Assembly (NCBI GenBank): GCA_047602055.1
Contig: JASGIG010000001.1
Span: 1,612,001 to 1,676,000 of the forward strand
From: JAODBQ01 sp047602055
GTDB taxonomy: Bacteria; Actinomycetota; Acidimicrobiia; Acidimicrobiales; Ilumatobacteraceae
Direction of reading: 5' to 3'
Length of the DNA: 64,000 nt
Each line of letters opens with the position of its first letter. The first letter of the stretch is position 1. The notes beneath the pieces were generated by a model that was not told where the DNA came from, ran no database searches, and was given only the letters and a program-made list of their open reading frames with translations. Both the position numbers and the translations under genes were made by a program. This document shows, in pieces, positions 8,031-16,912 of the stretch.

Positions 8031-9108
8031 TCAGGTCCGCTCGGAGGCCCGTTCCAGGAGCGTGAGCAGCCCGGCGTGCGCCGTGGTGGTGTCGATGCCG
8101 TTGGCGTGCTGCCAGCCCGGGTCGAGCACCGTGGTGCGATAGCGGCTGGCGCTGTCGCAGGCGAGCGTCAGGATCGTCCCGGTGATCCCGCCGTCGCGGA
8201 TCTCGGCGGCGAGACGCAGCGCGGCCCACAGGTTCGTGCCGGTCGACGGGCCGACCTCCAGGCGGAGCACGTCTCGGCACAGCTCCATCGCCGCGATGGA
8301 TGCGGCGTCGGCGACCTTGATCATCCGCTCGACGAGCTCGAGTCGCAGGCTGCCCGGCACGCAGGGGCGCCCGATGCCCTCGATGCGCGACGCGAACCGG
8401 ACGGGTGAGACCGCGGTCGGCCGTGCGCCATGCATCGAACAGCACCGAATCTTCGGGGTCGACGAGACAGATCCTGCTCGGCTGGTCGGTGAGCCGGATG
8501 TACCGGCCGAACGTGGTCGCCGTGCCGCCGGTCCCGGCGCCGAGCACGACCCAGGTGGGGCTGGCGTGGCCGAGCGCGGCGAGCTGGCCGTAGGCCTCCG
8601 AGGCGATGTTGTGGATCCGCCAGTCGAGGACCCGCGAGGCGTTGCTGAACTGGTCGAGGAAGCTCCAGCCGCGATCGCTGGCGGTGCGGCGGGCGACGTC
8701 CTCGATGCTCGTCCCGCTGGGCACGAGGAGGCACTCGGCGCCGGCGTCGCGGATCGCGGCGACCTTGTCGGGGCTGGTCGAGTCGGGCATGACGGCAGCC
8801 ATGCGCAGCCCGATCAGCTGTGCGTAGTACGCCAGCGAGATCGCCGTCGAACCCGACGAGGCCTCGACGATGCCGTTGCCATCGGTGATCGTCCCGCTGC
8901 ACAGCCCGTCGAGGATCAGTGCGGCGGCGAGCCGCTGCTTGAGGCTGCCGGTGTGGTGCTCCAGCTCGCACTTGAGCAGCAGCGTCACGCCCCAGTCGTC
9001 CGGCAGCGGGAACTCGGCCAGCCGAGTCGGCGGTGCGGACAGCACCGACCGCTGGACGAGCCGGATCGCCGAGGCCCGCCAGGTCGCCGGTCCGTTCCGG
9101 CCGGTCAC
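8031..9108 (-). pseudogene. Cds1-like L-cysteine desulfhydrase, frame broken once
   Basis: A PLP-dependent fold-II enzyme of the cysteine synthase/CBS family. It most resembles actinobacterial L-cysteine desulfhydrase Cds1, which splits cysteine to pyruvate, sulfide and ammonia. Frame 1 (9108 to about 8430) gives HTGSLKQRLA with the PLP lysine, EASSGSTAISLAY, MPDSTSPDKV and VVLGAGTGGTATT. Frame 2 (about 8430 to 8031) continues with SRIEGIGRP and GPSTGTNLW. The frame must advance by one base somewhere about 8395-8440. Joined, the product is about 358 residues, the family's normal length, so all parts are present. It is therefore a recent frameshift or a sequence error, not old decay. The GTG start overlaps the crotonase stop. 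Confidence 0.8.
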
Positions 9109-9857
9109 GTGCCGGTGAAGTGCGGCGCCCGACCCTCGACGAAGGCGCTGAGGCCCTCGTGATAGTCGTGGGACTGCCGGAGCGACTGGCGCAACGACTC
9201 GCCGAGGAGCACGGAGGACTCGAACGACATCGAACGCGTGCTGAGCATCACCTCTTTGACGGCGCGCACCGCGAGCGGGGCGTTGGCGGCGATGCGGCTC
9301 GCCACCCGCATCGCCGCGTCGATCAGCTCACCGGGCTCGTGCAACGAGCTCACCAGTCCGATGCGGTGCGCCTCCTCGGCGTCGATCGGATCGCCGGTGA
9401 GCGCGAGCATCGAGGCGTTGCCGTGGCCGACGAGGAGGGTCAGCAGCGCCGCGGCGGTCACCGTGCTGACGCCGATCTCGACCTCGATGAGCCGGAACGT
9501 CGCCGTGTGGGACGCCAGCCGGATGTCCGCGCCGAGTGCCTGCGCCATGCCCTCGCCGTTGCAGTAGCCGTTGATCGCGGCGACGATCGGCTTCGAGAAC
9601 GGCAGGCCGTCGGTGATCGTGCGCTGCAGCCCGCGGTTCGGCGTGGCCCAGAACGTCGTCGTCAGGACGTCGATGTCGAGCGAGCCGAGCTCGCCGACGT
9701 CGCGGCCGCCGCAGAACACGTCCCCGCGTCCGGTGAGCACCACCGATCGCACCGACTCGTCCGCCTGCAGCTCGCGGAACGCCGCGCTCAGCTCGGTCAT
9801 GTCCTGGGCGGTGAGCGTGTTCCGGTCGTCCGAGCCGACGAGCTCGACGACGGCCAC
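9105..9857 (-). CDS. enoyl-CoA hydratase/isomerase family protein
   Basis: A 250-residue crotonase-fold protein. DVFCGGRDVGELG and INGYCNGEGMAQALG form the two oxyanion-hole segments, and FRLIEVEIGVSTV carries a candidate catalytic glutamate. The unusual NGEGM in place of the common G-G-G loop and the weak second acid site leave the exact reaction open. A GTG at 9855-9857 starts the protein; an in-frame stop lies just upstream, so the start cannot be far off. The stop overlaps the GTG of the Cds1-like gene. It lies 71 bp downstream of the substrate-binding-protein gene and probably belongs to the same operon. Confidence 0.88.
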   Translation of the reverse strand: MAVVELVGSDDRNTLTAQDMTELSAAFRELQADESVRSVVLTGRGDVFCGGRDVGELGSLDIDVLTTTFWATPNRGLQRTITDGLPFSKPIVAAINGYCNGEGMAQALGADIRLASHTATFRLIEVEIGVSTVTAAALLTLLVGHGNASMLALTGDPIDAEEAHRIGLVSSLHEPGELIDAAMRVASRIAANAPLAVRAVKEVMLSTRSMSFESSVLLGESLRQSLRQSHDYHEGLSAFVEGRAPHFTGT

Positions 9858-9928
9858 CTGATCGTGACGTGTCGAGCTCGATCATCCGTCGTGACCGCCC
9901 TGTGCGGGCCGGTTCGGCTGGGCGCCCG

Positions 9929-10798
9929 TCACTTCGGATCGACCTCGGTCTTGTCGATCATGATGTCGCTGGACTCCCAGTTCTTCATGATCTCGGCGTA
10001 CGTGCCGTCGCTGATCATCGCGTTGATCGCCTCGACCAGCTGCGGCCCGAGCGGGCTGTCGGTGGCGACGGCAAGACCGGTGGGCGTGACGCTGTAGACC
10101 GGGCCGGTGACCTTCAGCTCGGGATCCTGCTTGACCAGCCAGCTGGCGTAGCCCTGCCAGGTGCTGCGGGCGTCGACGTTGCCGCTCTTGACGGCGAGGA
10201 CGACGTCGGCCGGCTGCGGAAACGTCTTGACCTCGATGGCCGGCTTCCCGTCGGCCACGCAGTCCTTCGAGAGATCCTCGATCACGGTCAGCGACGACTG
10301 CCCCTTCGTGCCGCCGATCGTCATCCCGCACAGCTCCTTCATGTCCGTGCCGATGTCGGCGTGGTCGGCCTTGACGATGAACGTGTAGCCGGCCTGCGCG
10401 ACTGGCACGAGGTCCAGGACCGCCTCGCGCTCGGCGGTGACGTCGACGCCGGTGCCGATGTCGAACTGCCCGCTCTGGATGCCAGGGATCACGTTCTCGA
10501 AGGCGACGTCGTGGAAGTCGGCCTGGCGACCGATCCGCTTGGCGGCCGCGTTGACGATGTCGACCATGAACCCGGTCGGCTTGCCGCTGTCGTCGTGGAA
10601 GCTCAACGGGGCGAGCGAGGCGAAGATCGTCACGTTCAGGGCATCGCCGGACGTCGGCGTGCTCGACGCCGGCGCGGCTGTCGACGCTGCGGCAGCGGGG
10701 GCCGTGGTGGTGCTCGTCGACTTGCTGTCGCTGCCGCACGCGACGAGCGTGAGGCCGGCGAGCGCGGTGATGACCGCGGTGGATCGGAGTGCTCGCAT
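9929..10798 (-). CDS. amino-acid ABC transporter substrate-binding lipoprotein
   Basis: A 289-residue family-3 (polar amino acid type) solute-binding protein. The signal peptide MRALRSTAVITALAG ends in a lipobox with Cys-21, so the protein is tethered outside the membrane. An Ala/Thr/Ser linker follows, then the domain with PLSFHDDSGKPTGFMVDIV near the N-terminal lobe and the hinge region FDIGTGVDVT. AAAGG-like bases precede the ATG at 10798; an earlier ATG at 10813 is possible. The ABC ATPase and permease genes lie upstream on the same strand, separated only by the FAD oxidase gene, so it very likely delivers that oxidase's substrate. Confidence 0.9.
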   Translation of the reverse strand: MRALRSTAVITALAGLTLVACGSDSKSTSTTTAPAAAASTAAPASSTPTSGDALNVTIFASLAPLSFHDDSGKPTGFMVDIVNAAAKRIGRQADFHDVAFENVIPGIQSGQFDIGTGVDVTAEREAVLDLVPVAQAGYTFIVKADHADIGTDMKELCGMTIGGTKGQSSLTVIEDLSKDCVADGKPAIEVKTFPQPADVVLAVKSGNVDARSTWQGYASWLVKQDPELKVTGPVYSVTPTGLAVATDSPLGPQLVEAINAMISDGTYAEIMKNWESSDIMIDKTEVDPK

Positions 10799-10809
10799 GG
10801 TGGTGCCTT

Positions 10810-11937
10810 TCATGTGGGTTGAGATGGAGGGTCGGCGGGCGCCGGCGAACCGCTCGTCGTGGTGCGCAGCACGATGTCGGCGATGCGTTCGCCGTATGCC
10901 GGGGAGAGCTTGAACGAGTGCGCCGATCCGCCGGCGGCGATGACGACGCGTGAGGCGCCGGGGACGGGTGCGATGATCAGGTGGCCGTCGGGGGAGTAGG
11001 CCTCCGGGTGGGCGTGGGCGACCGCCGGTACGTCGTGGATGCCACGCGTGGTCCGGTGCAGCCGGTCGACGAGCGCGGCGATCTCCGCGTCGGGCACGGT
11101 GGGGGACGGGTCGGCCATGTCGGCCGCAAGGCGCTCGGCGGCGTTGAGGCCGAACATCACGAGCCGGCCGTCGATCGACGGTCGGGCGGTGAAGGCCAGG
11201 CCGTCGTCGCCGTAGCGCATGATCGGTGGGAAGCGCTGGGCGTCGGTGAGCGGTTCCGCGAGTGGGAACCAGACGACGGAGATCATCCGTGCCTCGATGG
11301 CGACGTCGGGCACCAGCTCGCGCGCCCAGGCTCCGGTCGCCACGACGACGGCATCGAGCCCGTCCGTCGTCGAGCCCCAGCTGACCTCGACGCCGGCGGC
11401 CGTCGTGGTGATGGACGTGACGGCGGCGTGCTCGTGCAGCTGGGCGCCGAACTGCTCGGCCAGCGAGCGCGCCGCGGCGAACGTGTTGTCGACGTGCAGC
11501 AGCGCGCCGCCGGCGTCGACCAGGCAGGTGTCGCCGTCGCCGAGCAGGAACTGCGGGTGGTGGCGCCGGAAGTCGGCGGCGGGGATCAGCTCGTGGGGGA
11601 GGCCGTGGAGCTGCGCGGTCTCGACGAGCGAGGTGAGCACCGGCGAACCGGTCGGCGCGATCGCCACGGCACCGGTGCGATCGACCACGGTGCGCCCGAG
11701 GTGCGCCTCGAGCTCGCTCCACAGCTCGGCGGAGCGTTCCAGCATCGGCACGTACTCGGCGCCCTCCGCGTAGACGACGCGGTGCAGCCGCGTCTCGCCG
11801 GCTGAGGCGCCACCGGGGTGGCCGATGCGGGCGCGCTCGTAGCCGACGACGTTCGCCCCGCGGCGTTGGAGCGCCAGGGCCGTCATCAGGCCGATGGCGC
11901 CGAGGCCGACGACCCCGACGCGCGGCGCGGCGCTCAT
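10810..11937 (-). CDS. FAD-dependent amine/amino-acid oxidase (SolA/DadA-like, DAO family)
   Basis: A 375-residue D-amino-acid-oxidase-superfamily flavoprotein. It begins with the dinucleotide motif VGVVGLGAIGLMTA, followed by GGASAGETRLHR, typical of N-methyltryptophan/sarcosine oxidases that bind FAD covalently; VVATGAWA and the C-terminal VIAAGGSAHSFKLSPAYG match the same group. It would oxidise a secondary amine or N-methyl amino acid, giving hydrogen peroxide. Context fits: its start overlaps the stop of the ABC ATPase and the substrate-binding protein follows 11 bp later, so import and oxidation of one compound seem coupled. Whether a cysteine attaches FAD is not resolved. Confidence 0.88.
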   Translation of the reverse strand: MSAAPRVGVVGLGAIGLMTALALQRRGANVVGYERARIGHPGGASAGETRLHRVVYAEGAEYVPMLERSAELWSELEAHLGRTVVDRTGAVAIAPTGSPVLTSLVETAQLHGLPHELIPAADFRRHHPQFLLGDGDTCLVDAGGALLHVDNTFAAARSLAEQFGAQLHEHAAVTSITTTAAGVEVSWGSTTDGLDAVVVATGAWARELVPDVAIEARMISVVWFPLAEPLTDAQRFPPIMRYGDDGLAFTARPSIDGRLVMFGLNAAERLAADMADPSPTVPDAEIAALVDRLHRTTRGIHDVPAVAHAHPEAYSPDGHLIIAPVPGASRVVIAAGGSAHSFKLSPAYGERIADIVLRTTTSGSPAPADPPSQPT

Positions 11938-12806
11938 CGGATCCGCTCCGCGAGGTCGTCGAGCCCGAGGACGTTCGCCCCGGCCGGCGCGATCGCCGAC
12001 CGGCCGAGATAGCGGCTGAGGAACTCGCGGGTCCGTGGCGACCTCGGTCGGGTCAGCACCATCTCCGGCGTGCCCGACTCGACGATCACGCCGTGATCGA
12101 GGAAGACGACCTGATCCGCGACCTCTCGGGCGAAGTCGATCTCGTGGGTGACGACGATCATCGTCATGCCGCTCGCCGCGAGCTCGCCGATCACGGCCAG
12201 CACCTCGCCGACGAGCTCGGGGTCGAGTGCGCTGGTCGGCTCGTCGAACAGCATCAGCCGGGGCTGCATGGCGAGCGCCCGCGCGATCGCGATCCGCTGC
12301 TGCTGGCCGCCCGACAGCTGTCGCGGGTACGCCCGCTCGCGGCCGGCGAGGCCGACCCGCTCGATCAGCCGCCGCGCCTCCTGCTCGGCCTGCCGTCTGC
12401 CCAGCTTGAGCACGTGGCGCGGCGCGAGGGCGACGTTCTGGAGCGCCGTGAGGTGGGGGAACAGGTTGAAGCTCTGGAAGACCATCCCGATGCCCTGACG
12501 CTGCTCGCGCGTCGAGCGCGTCGAGCGCGCCGAGCGATGGCGGATGGCGCCATCGCGGAGCTCTCGCCCGATCATCTCGCCGTCGAAGAAGATCAGCCCG
12601 GAGGTCGGGTCCTCCAGCTGGTTGATGCAGCGCACGATCGTGCTCTTGCCCGAGCCCGACGGTCCGATGAGGCAGGTCACCTGGCCCTCGTGGACGTCGA
12701 AGTCGACGCCGCGGAGGACCTCGACGTCGCCGAACCGCTTCGTCAGCGCTCGCACCGCGAGCACGGGTGGCGGCCCGCCGCCGATCACCGGTGGCTCAAG
12801 CTCCAC
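11934..12806 (-). CDS. polar amino-acid ABC transporter ATP-binding protein
   Basis: A 290-residue ABC ATPase of the GlnQ/HisP type. Walker A is GPSGSGKST near residue 52, the signature is LSGGQQQRIAIARAL, and Walker B is LMLFDEPTSALD, followed by the switch histidine in VVTHEIDFA. Compared with GlnQ it carries an 18-residue polar N-terminal extension and an Arg-rich insert after EMIGREL. It energises uptake with the permease encoded 45 bp upstream. Its stop overlaps the oxidase start. Confidence 0.94.
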   Translation of the reverse strand: MELEPPVIGGGPPPVLAVRALTKRFGDVEVLRGVDFDVHEGQVTCLIGPSGSGKSTIVRCINQLEDPTSGLIFFDGEMIGRELRDGAIRHRSARSTRSTREQRQGIGMVFQSFNLFPHLTALQNVALAPRHVLKLGRRQAEQEARRLIERVGLAGRERAYPRQLSGGQQQRIAIARALAMQPRLMLFDEPTSALDPELVGEVLAVIGELAASGMTMIVVTHEIDFAREVADQVVFLDHGVIVESGTPEMVLTRPRSPRTREFLSRYLGRSAIAPAGANVLGLDDLAERIR

Positions 12807-12851
12807 GAGCGGCCTCCGTGCCCCGAGCGCGCCTGCGGGCGCGCACCCAGG

Positions 12852-13751
12852 TCACGGCGCGCTGCGGCGGGGTGGGCGGGAGCGATCGCAGCGCACCGCG
12901 GCGTAGTACCGCTCCAGGTAGAACTGCCCGACCGATAACACCGAGGTGAGGATCAGGTACCACACCGTTGCCACCATCAGGAGCGGCACGACCTTGAAGT
13001 TGACGCTGTAGATCAACTGCGCCGAGTAGAGCAGGTCGGCCACGGCGATGACGCTGACCAGGGTCGCCGCCTTGGCCAGCTCGATGGTGAGGTTTCCCGC
13101 CGGCGGGATGATCGCCCGCATCGCCTGCGGAAGCAGGACCTTCCGGAAGACGAGAAATGGCGGCATCGCCAATGCATCGGCCGCCTCGCGCTGGCCGCTG
13201 TCGATGGCGATGACCCCACCGCGGATGATCTCCGACGCATAGGCCGCGCCATTCAGCGACAGGCCGAGCAATGCCGCCCTCATCGGCCCGATCAGTTCGC
13301 TGCCCTCCAACGTCGCAAACGGATCGAGAAAGGGAAGTCCGAAGCTGATCTTCGGGTAGAGGAACCCGATGTTGAACCAGAAGACCAGCTGCACCAAGAG
13401 CGGAACCGACCGGAAGAACCAGGTCACACCCCAGCTGATCGCTGCCGCCACCGGGACGCGGCTCAGGCGCAGGAGCACAAGCAGGGCGCCGAGCACGAAG
13501 GCCGCGGTGGTGGCGACGAGCGTCAGGAAGATCGTCGTCCGCAATCCTTCGAGGATGCGACGATCGAGGAAGTAGTCGGCGAAGACATCCCATTCGAAAT
13601 GCTTGTTGCGAATAATTGATGCCGCGAAAAGCCCGATCGCGATCAGCATCGCGACGCTGATCACCGTGCGTAACGGTGTGGGATGACGAGCACTTCCTGT
13701 CCGTCGTTCGAGTGCAACCAACTCGTCGAAGTCGAGAACGTGTTGCTGCAT
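12852..13751 (-). CDS. polar amino-acid ABC transporter permease
   Basis: A 299-residue HisM/GlnP-type inner-membrane permease. After a hydrophilic N-terminus come hydrophobic spans at VISVAMLIAIGLFAAS, TIFLTLVATTAAFVLGALLVLL, FFRSVPLLVQLVFWFNI and further C-terminal segments. The coupling loop reads REAADALAMPPFLVFRKVLLPQA, the family's EAA motif. The upstream half of the gene has visibly more A/T-ending codons than its neighbours. The gene is first in the minus-strand operon and is divergent from the Lrp/AsnC regulator. Confidence 0.92.
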   Translation of the reverse strand: MQQHVLDFDELVALERRTGSARHPTPLRTVISVAMLIAIGLFAASIIRNKHFEWDVFADYFLDRRILEGLRTTIFLTLVATTAAFVLGALLVLLRLSRVPVAAAISWGVTWFFRSVPLLVQLVFWFNIGFLYPKISFGLPFLDPFATLEGSELIGPMRAALLGLSLNGAAYASEIIRGGVIAIDSGQREAADALAMPPFLVFRKVLLPQAMRAIIPPAGNLTIELAKAATLVSVIAVADLLYSAQLIYSVNFKVVPLLMVATVWYLILTSVLSVGQFYLERYYAAVRCDRSRPPRRSAP

Positions 13752-13765
13752 ATTCCGACGAAGAT

Positions 13766-13822
13766 ATCCGTGTCGGATGGTTCTGTCAAGATTGTTCGTC
13801 CTACTCTGTATCGGAAGAGTAG
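13766..13822. promoter_or_regulatory. divergent operator region with two inverted repeats
   Basis: The A/T-richer 116-bp gap between the ABC permease and the Lrp/AsnC gene holds two perfect inverted repeats. ATCCG-TGT-CGGAT lies at 13766-13778, and CTACTCT, 8 bases, AGAGTAG at 13801-13822. In addition TTCCGA (13753-13758) and TCGGAA (13811-13816) are complementary. Lrp/AsnC proteins typically bind such sites next to their own gene, so this is probably where the adjacent regulator acts on both directions. Confidence 0.5.
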
Positions 13823-13867
13823 AAGGTTGTTATCCTGCTGACAGGCTGAGGAGAACATTATTCTGTG

Positions 13868-14317
13868 ATGGACGCTATTGATAGAAAAATCTTGCGTCTC
13901 CTGCAGGTCGACGCGTCGTTGGGAGTACGCGAGCTGGGTGAGCACGTCGGTCTCACGGCGACGCCGTGCTGGCGGCGGCTGCAGGCGCTCGAGGAGGCAG
14001 GGATCATCCGCCGACGGGTCGTCCTCGTCGATCCGGCCGCCGTCGGGCTCGACGTGATGGCCATCGTCAACGTCCGGGCCAACGGCCACAACCTCGGCTG
14101 GCTGCAGATCTTCCAGGAGTTCATCCAGGAGCACGACGAGGTGGTCGAGGCCTACCGCACGAGCGGTGACATCGACTACACGCTGAAGGTGGTCGTGCCG
14201 AGCATCGGTGCCTTCGACGACTTCTACCGGCGGCTCATCTCGTCGGTCGACGTCACCGACGTGAAGAGCGTGTTCGTCATGGAGGCGATGAAGTACTCGA
14301 CGGCGCTGCCGCTGTGA
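13868..14317 (+). CDS. Lrp/AsnC family transcriptional regulator
   Basis: A 149-residue feast/famine regulator of normal length. An N-terminal winged helix (DAIDRKILRLLQ, then VGLTATPCWRRLQALEEAGII) is followed by a ligand-sensing RAM domain from about residue 65, with the effector-pocket region RTSGDIDYTLKVVVPSIGAFDDF. It usually senses an amino acid and autoregulates. Divergence from the amino-acid transporter operon makes that operon its likely target. GTG (13865) and ATG (13868) are adjacent; the ATG was chosen, with GAGGAG about 14 bases upstream. Confidence 0.93.
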   Translation: MDAIDRKILRLLQVDASLGVRELGEHVGLTATPCWRRLQALEEAGIIRRRVVLVDPAAVGLDVMAIVNVRANGHNLGWLQIFQEFIQEHDEVVEAYRTSGDIDYTLKVVVPSIGAFDDFYRRLISSVDVTDVKSVFVMEAMKYSTALPL

Positions 14318-14354
14318 CCTGCTCCGCCTGCGGGGATCGAGGTGCCGACGTGTG

Positions 14355-14376
14355 CCGCCTGAACGGGTTCAGGCGG
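14355..14376. terminator. bidirectional hairpin between convergent genes
   Basis: CGCCTGAA and TTCAGGCG form a perfect 8-bp stem around CGGG, extendable by one outer C-G pair. It lies between the convergent Lrp/AsnC and DUF1989 genes and overlaps the last codons of the latter. There is no U-tract, as is common in actinobacteria. Confidence 0.5.
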
Positions 14377-15193
14377 GCTGGACCAGGCCGTGCATCCCCG
14401 CGTACGGCGACGGCTCAGCCGGGCGCCAGTCACCGAGGTGCTCCGGCTCGACGCCGAAGACCTCCACGCCGAGGGGTCGGCAAGCCTCGCTGGGATCGCG
14501 CGCGTCGGGGCCGTACATCGGGATCGACAGATCACCGCCGGGGCACGTCGACATCGCCACCAGCAGGTCGATCTCGGCGAGGAACTCGAAGTGGTCACCG
14601 GCCTTGGCCGGGCTGGCCTTCATGAAGTACTTGTCGTCGGCGTTGAGGCCGGTGACCTGGAACACGTTGAGCACGTCGTGCACGTCGAACTCGGTGAGGC
14701 CGTAGGGGAGCACGGCGCGGACGAGGTTCGAGTGGCAGTGGTGGTCGTAGTCCTTCCCGGTCAGCAGCCGGTTGGTGTAGGGATCGCACCGTGAGCCGAG
14801 CAGGTCGTGCACCCGGCCGCCGTCGCCGTCGACGCCGTAGCCGTGCAGCGAGTCGGCGGTGATCGTGACGAGCGGACGGAGGTACGGCAGGTTCGACCAC
14901 AGCCGGTCGAAGGTCGTGACGTGCGCGGCCTGCAGCTGCCGGGTCTTCGCCGCCCACAGCCGCTCCCGCGGGTTGTGGAGGTTCCAGAGGTTGACGTCGC
15001 CGACCTGTGGCCCCTCGATCGTCGTGATCCTGCAGAGGTGCCCTGCCGGCACGGTCCACGCCCGGCCCGATCGCACCGGCACGACGAACGACTCGATCAC
15101 CTCGCGGGGGGCGTCGGCGATGCGTCGGATGAGATCCCGGTCGGCTCCCAGGCCGACCGTCTCGTCGGGTTGATAGGCCGGCGCCGGCGTCAT
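14369..15193 (-). CDS. DUF1989 (urea carboxylase-associated type) protein
   Basis: A 274-residue DUF1989 protein. Family signatures are GDVNLWNLHNPRER near residue 65, the GYGVDG..RCDPYTNRLL stretch and the His-rich DYDHHCHSNLVRA, which probably forms a metal site, followed by DVLNVFQVTGLN. Relatives occur with urea and guanidine carboxylases and with amine-degradation genes, but their activity is not established. It is the last gene of the operon that starts with the Rieske oxygenase, 71 bp after the ThDP enzyme. A hairpin terminator overlaps its stop. Confidence 0.85.
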   Translation of the reverse strand: MTPAPAYQPDETVGLGADRDLIRRIADAPREVIESFVVPVRSGRAWTVPAGHLCRITTIEGPQVGDVNLWNLHNPRERLWAAKTRQLQAAHVTTFDRLWSNLPYLRPLVTITADSLHGYGVDGDGGRVHDLLGSRCDPYTNRLLTGKDYDHHCHSNLVRAVLPYGLTEFDVHDVLNVFQVTGLNADDKYFMKASPAKAGDHFEFLAEIDLLVAMSTCPGGDLSIPMYGPDARDPSEACRPLGVEVFGVEPEHLGDWRPAEPSPYAGMHGLVQPA

Positions 15194-15264
15194 GCGGTCT
15201 CCTCGTCCGTTGGTCGTGGGTCAGGGCCCAGGTGGGTGGTGGTGCGCAGCATGGTTGGTCTCGT

Positions 15265-16912
15265 TCAGCGCAGGCTCGGGACGTCGTCGGGGTCGAGCTT
15301 GAAGTCGATGAGCAGCGGACGATCGCGGTTGGCCACCGCTTCGGCGGCGGCCGGCAGGTCGCCCGCCGATCGCACCGTGACACCTTGGCCGCCGAGCGCG
15401 CCGGCCAAGGTGGCGAAGTCCGGCCACTCGAACACCGACAGGCGCGGGTCCATGTCGCGGCGGCGCAGCTGAACGTGCTCGGCGCCGTAGGCGCCGTCGT
15501 CGAGCACGGCGACGACGAGGTCGACACCGTGGCGCACGGCGGCATTGAAGTCGGCGAGCCCGCCGAGCATGAAACCGCCGTCGCCACACACCAGCAGCAC
15601 CGGCCGGCCCGGGGCGCCGAACGACGCGCCGACTGCGGCCGCTGTGCCCAGGCCGATCGAGCCGAAGTTCATCGTGTGCACGTACCAGCGCGGGTGGCTG
15701 ACCGGCAGGTTTCGGTACGTCTCGACGATGAACCGGCCGCCGTCGACCACCAGGCAGCGGTCGGCGGCGATCGTGCGGTCCAGCCACTGCAAGGCCGTGC
15801 GGATGTGGACCGGGCCGTCGGTGGGACGCTCGGGCACGGCGGTCGGCGCCGGTGAGTCGATGGTGAGCTGCTCGCGGAAGCTGGTCGGCTCGATCTCGGC
15901 GCGGTCGAGCCACGAGACCAGCGCGCCGGCGACGGCCGCGGCGTCGCCGAGCACGCCGACCTCGCGGTTGGACGGCAACCCGATGCGTGACGGGTCGGTG
16001 TCGCAGTAGACGAGCGACTTGCCCTCGAGGAGGGCGCCCTTGTCGGTGGTCAGGAAGTTGAGTCGTGCGCCGAGTGACACGATGCAGTCCGCGGCGGCGA
16101 TCGCTTCGAACGTGGCCGGGCCGGCGGTCACCCCGAACAGCCCGAGATCGTGCGGCTCGCCGCGGAACAGGTCGCGGGCCTTCAGCGTCGTGGCCAGCGG
16201 CGCGCCGATGCGCTCGGCGAGCACGAGCGCCGCGGTGCGGGCCTCCTCGCCGATCGCGCCACGGCCGGCCAGCACGATCGGCCGGCGGGCCGAGGCGAGC
16301 AGGCCGACGGCGAGGTCCAGGGTGCCGTCGTCGAGCTCCCGGTACCGGTGTGGCGAACCTGCCGAGATCGACGGGCTTGGGATCGGCCGACGCCCATTGC
16401 AGCTCGTAGGGCAGGTTGACGACCACCGGGAGGCGGTCTCGCTCGGCGCGGTGCAGCGCCGCTGCCAGCGTGTGCAGCGCCGACTGGCTGGAGTGGATCT
16501 GCTCGAACGCCGCGCCCGAGGCGAGCACGACGTCGCGCTGGCCGATGTCTTGCAGGTGCGGCGTGGTTGTCGGCGAGTCACCGGCGAGCAGCACCAGCGG
16601 GACTCGGTTGCGGCGCGCCTCGGCGAGGGCGGTCACCGTGTTCGTCACGGCCGGGCCGCACGTCGTGGTGGCCATGCCGACGCGTCCCGTCGTGGCGGCG
16701 TAGCCGTTGGCCATCAACACCGCCGAGGCCTCGTGTGCGGCCGACACGTAGCGCCCGCCGAGGCGCACGTAGGAGTCGACGACGAACAGGTTGGCGTCAC
16801 CCATCAACCCGAACATCGTGTCGACGCCGTGATGCAGCAGCGCCGCCGCGAGCGCTGCGTGGAGCGGGGTGTCGGCATCGCCGGCGGCGCGTGGCGTGCT
16901 CATCGTGCTCAT
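15265..16912 (-). pseudogene. thiamine-diphosphate-dependent enzyme (acetolactate-synthase-like), frame broken once
   Basis: A ThDP enzyme with AHAS-like architecture; joined across one frameshift it is 548 residues, the family's normal length. Frame 1 (16912 to about 16340) has the N-terminal domain with catalytic glutamate in SAAHEASAVLMANG and the CGPAVTNTV segment. Frame 2 (to 15265) has the central domain and the ThDP/Mg motif, CGDGGFMLGGLADFNAAV. The break reads as one extra base (about 16339) directly beside GAGCTC; removing it gives a smooth VPELDDGTL. It probably cleaves or ligates a 2-keto acid or aldehyde in the same pathway as the neighbouring oxygenases. Everything needed is present, so a sequence error or recent mutation is more likely than old decay. 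Confidence 0.8.
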
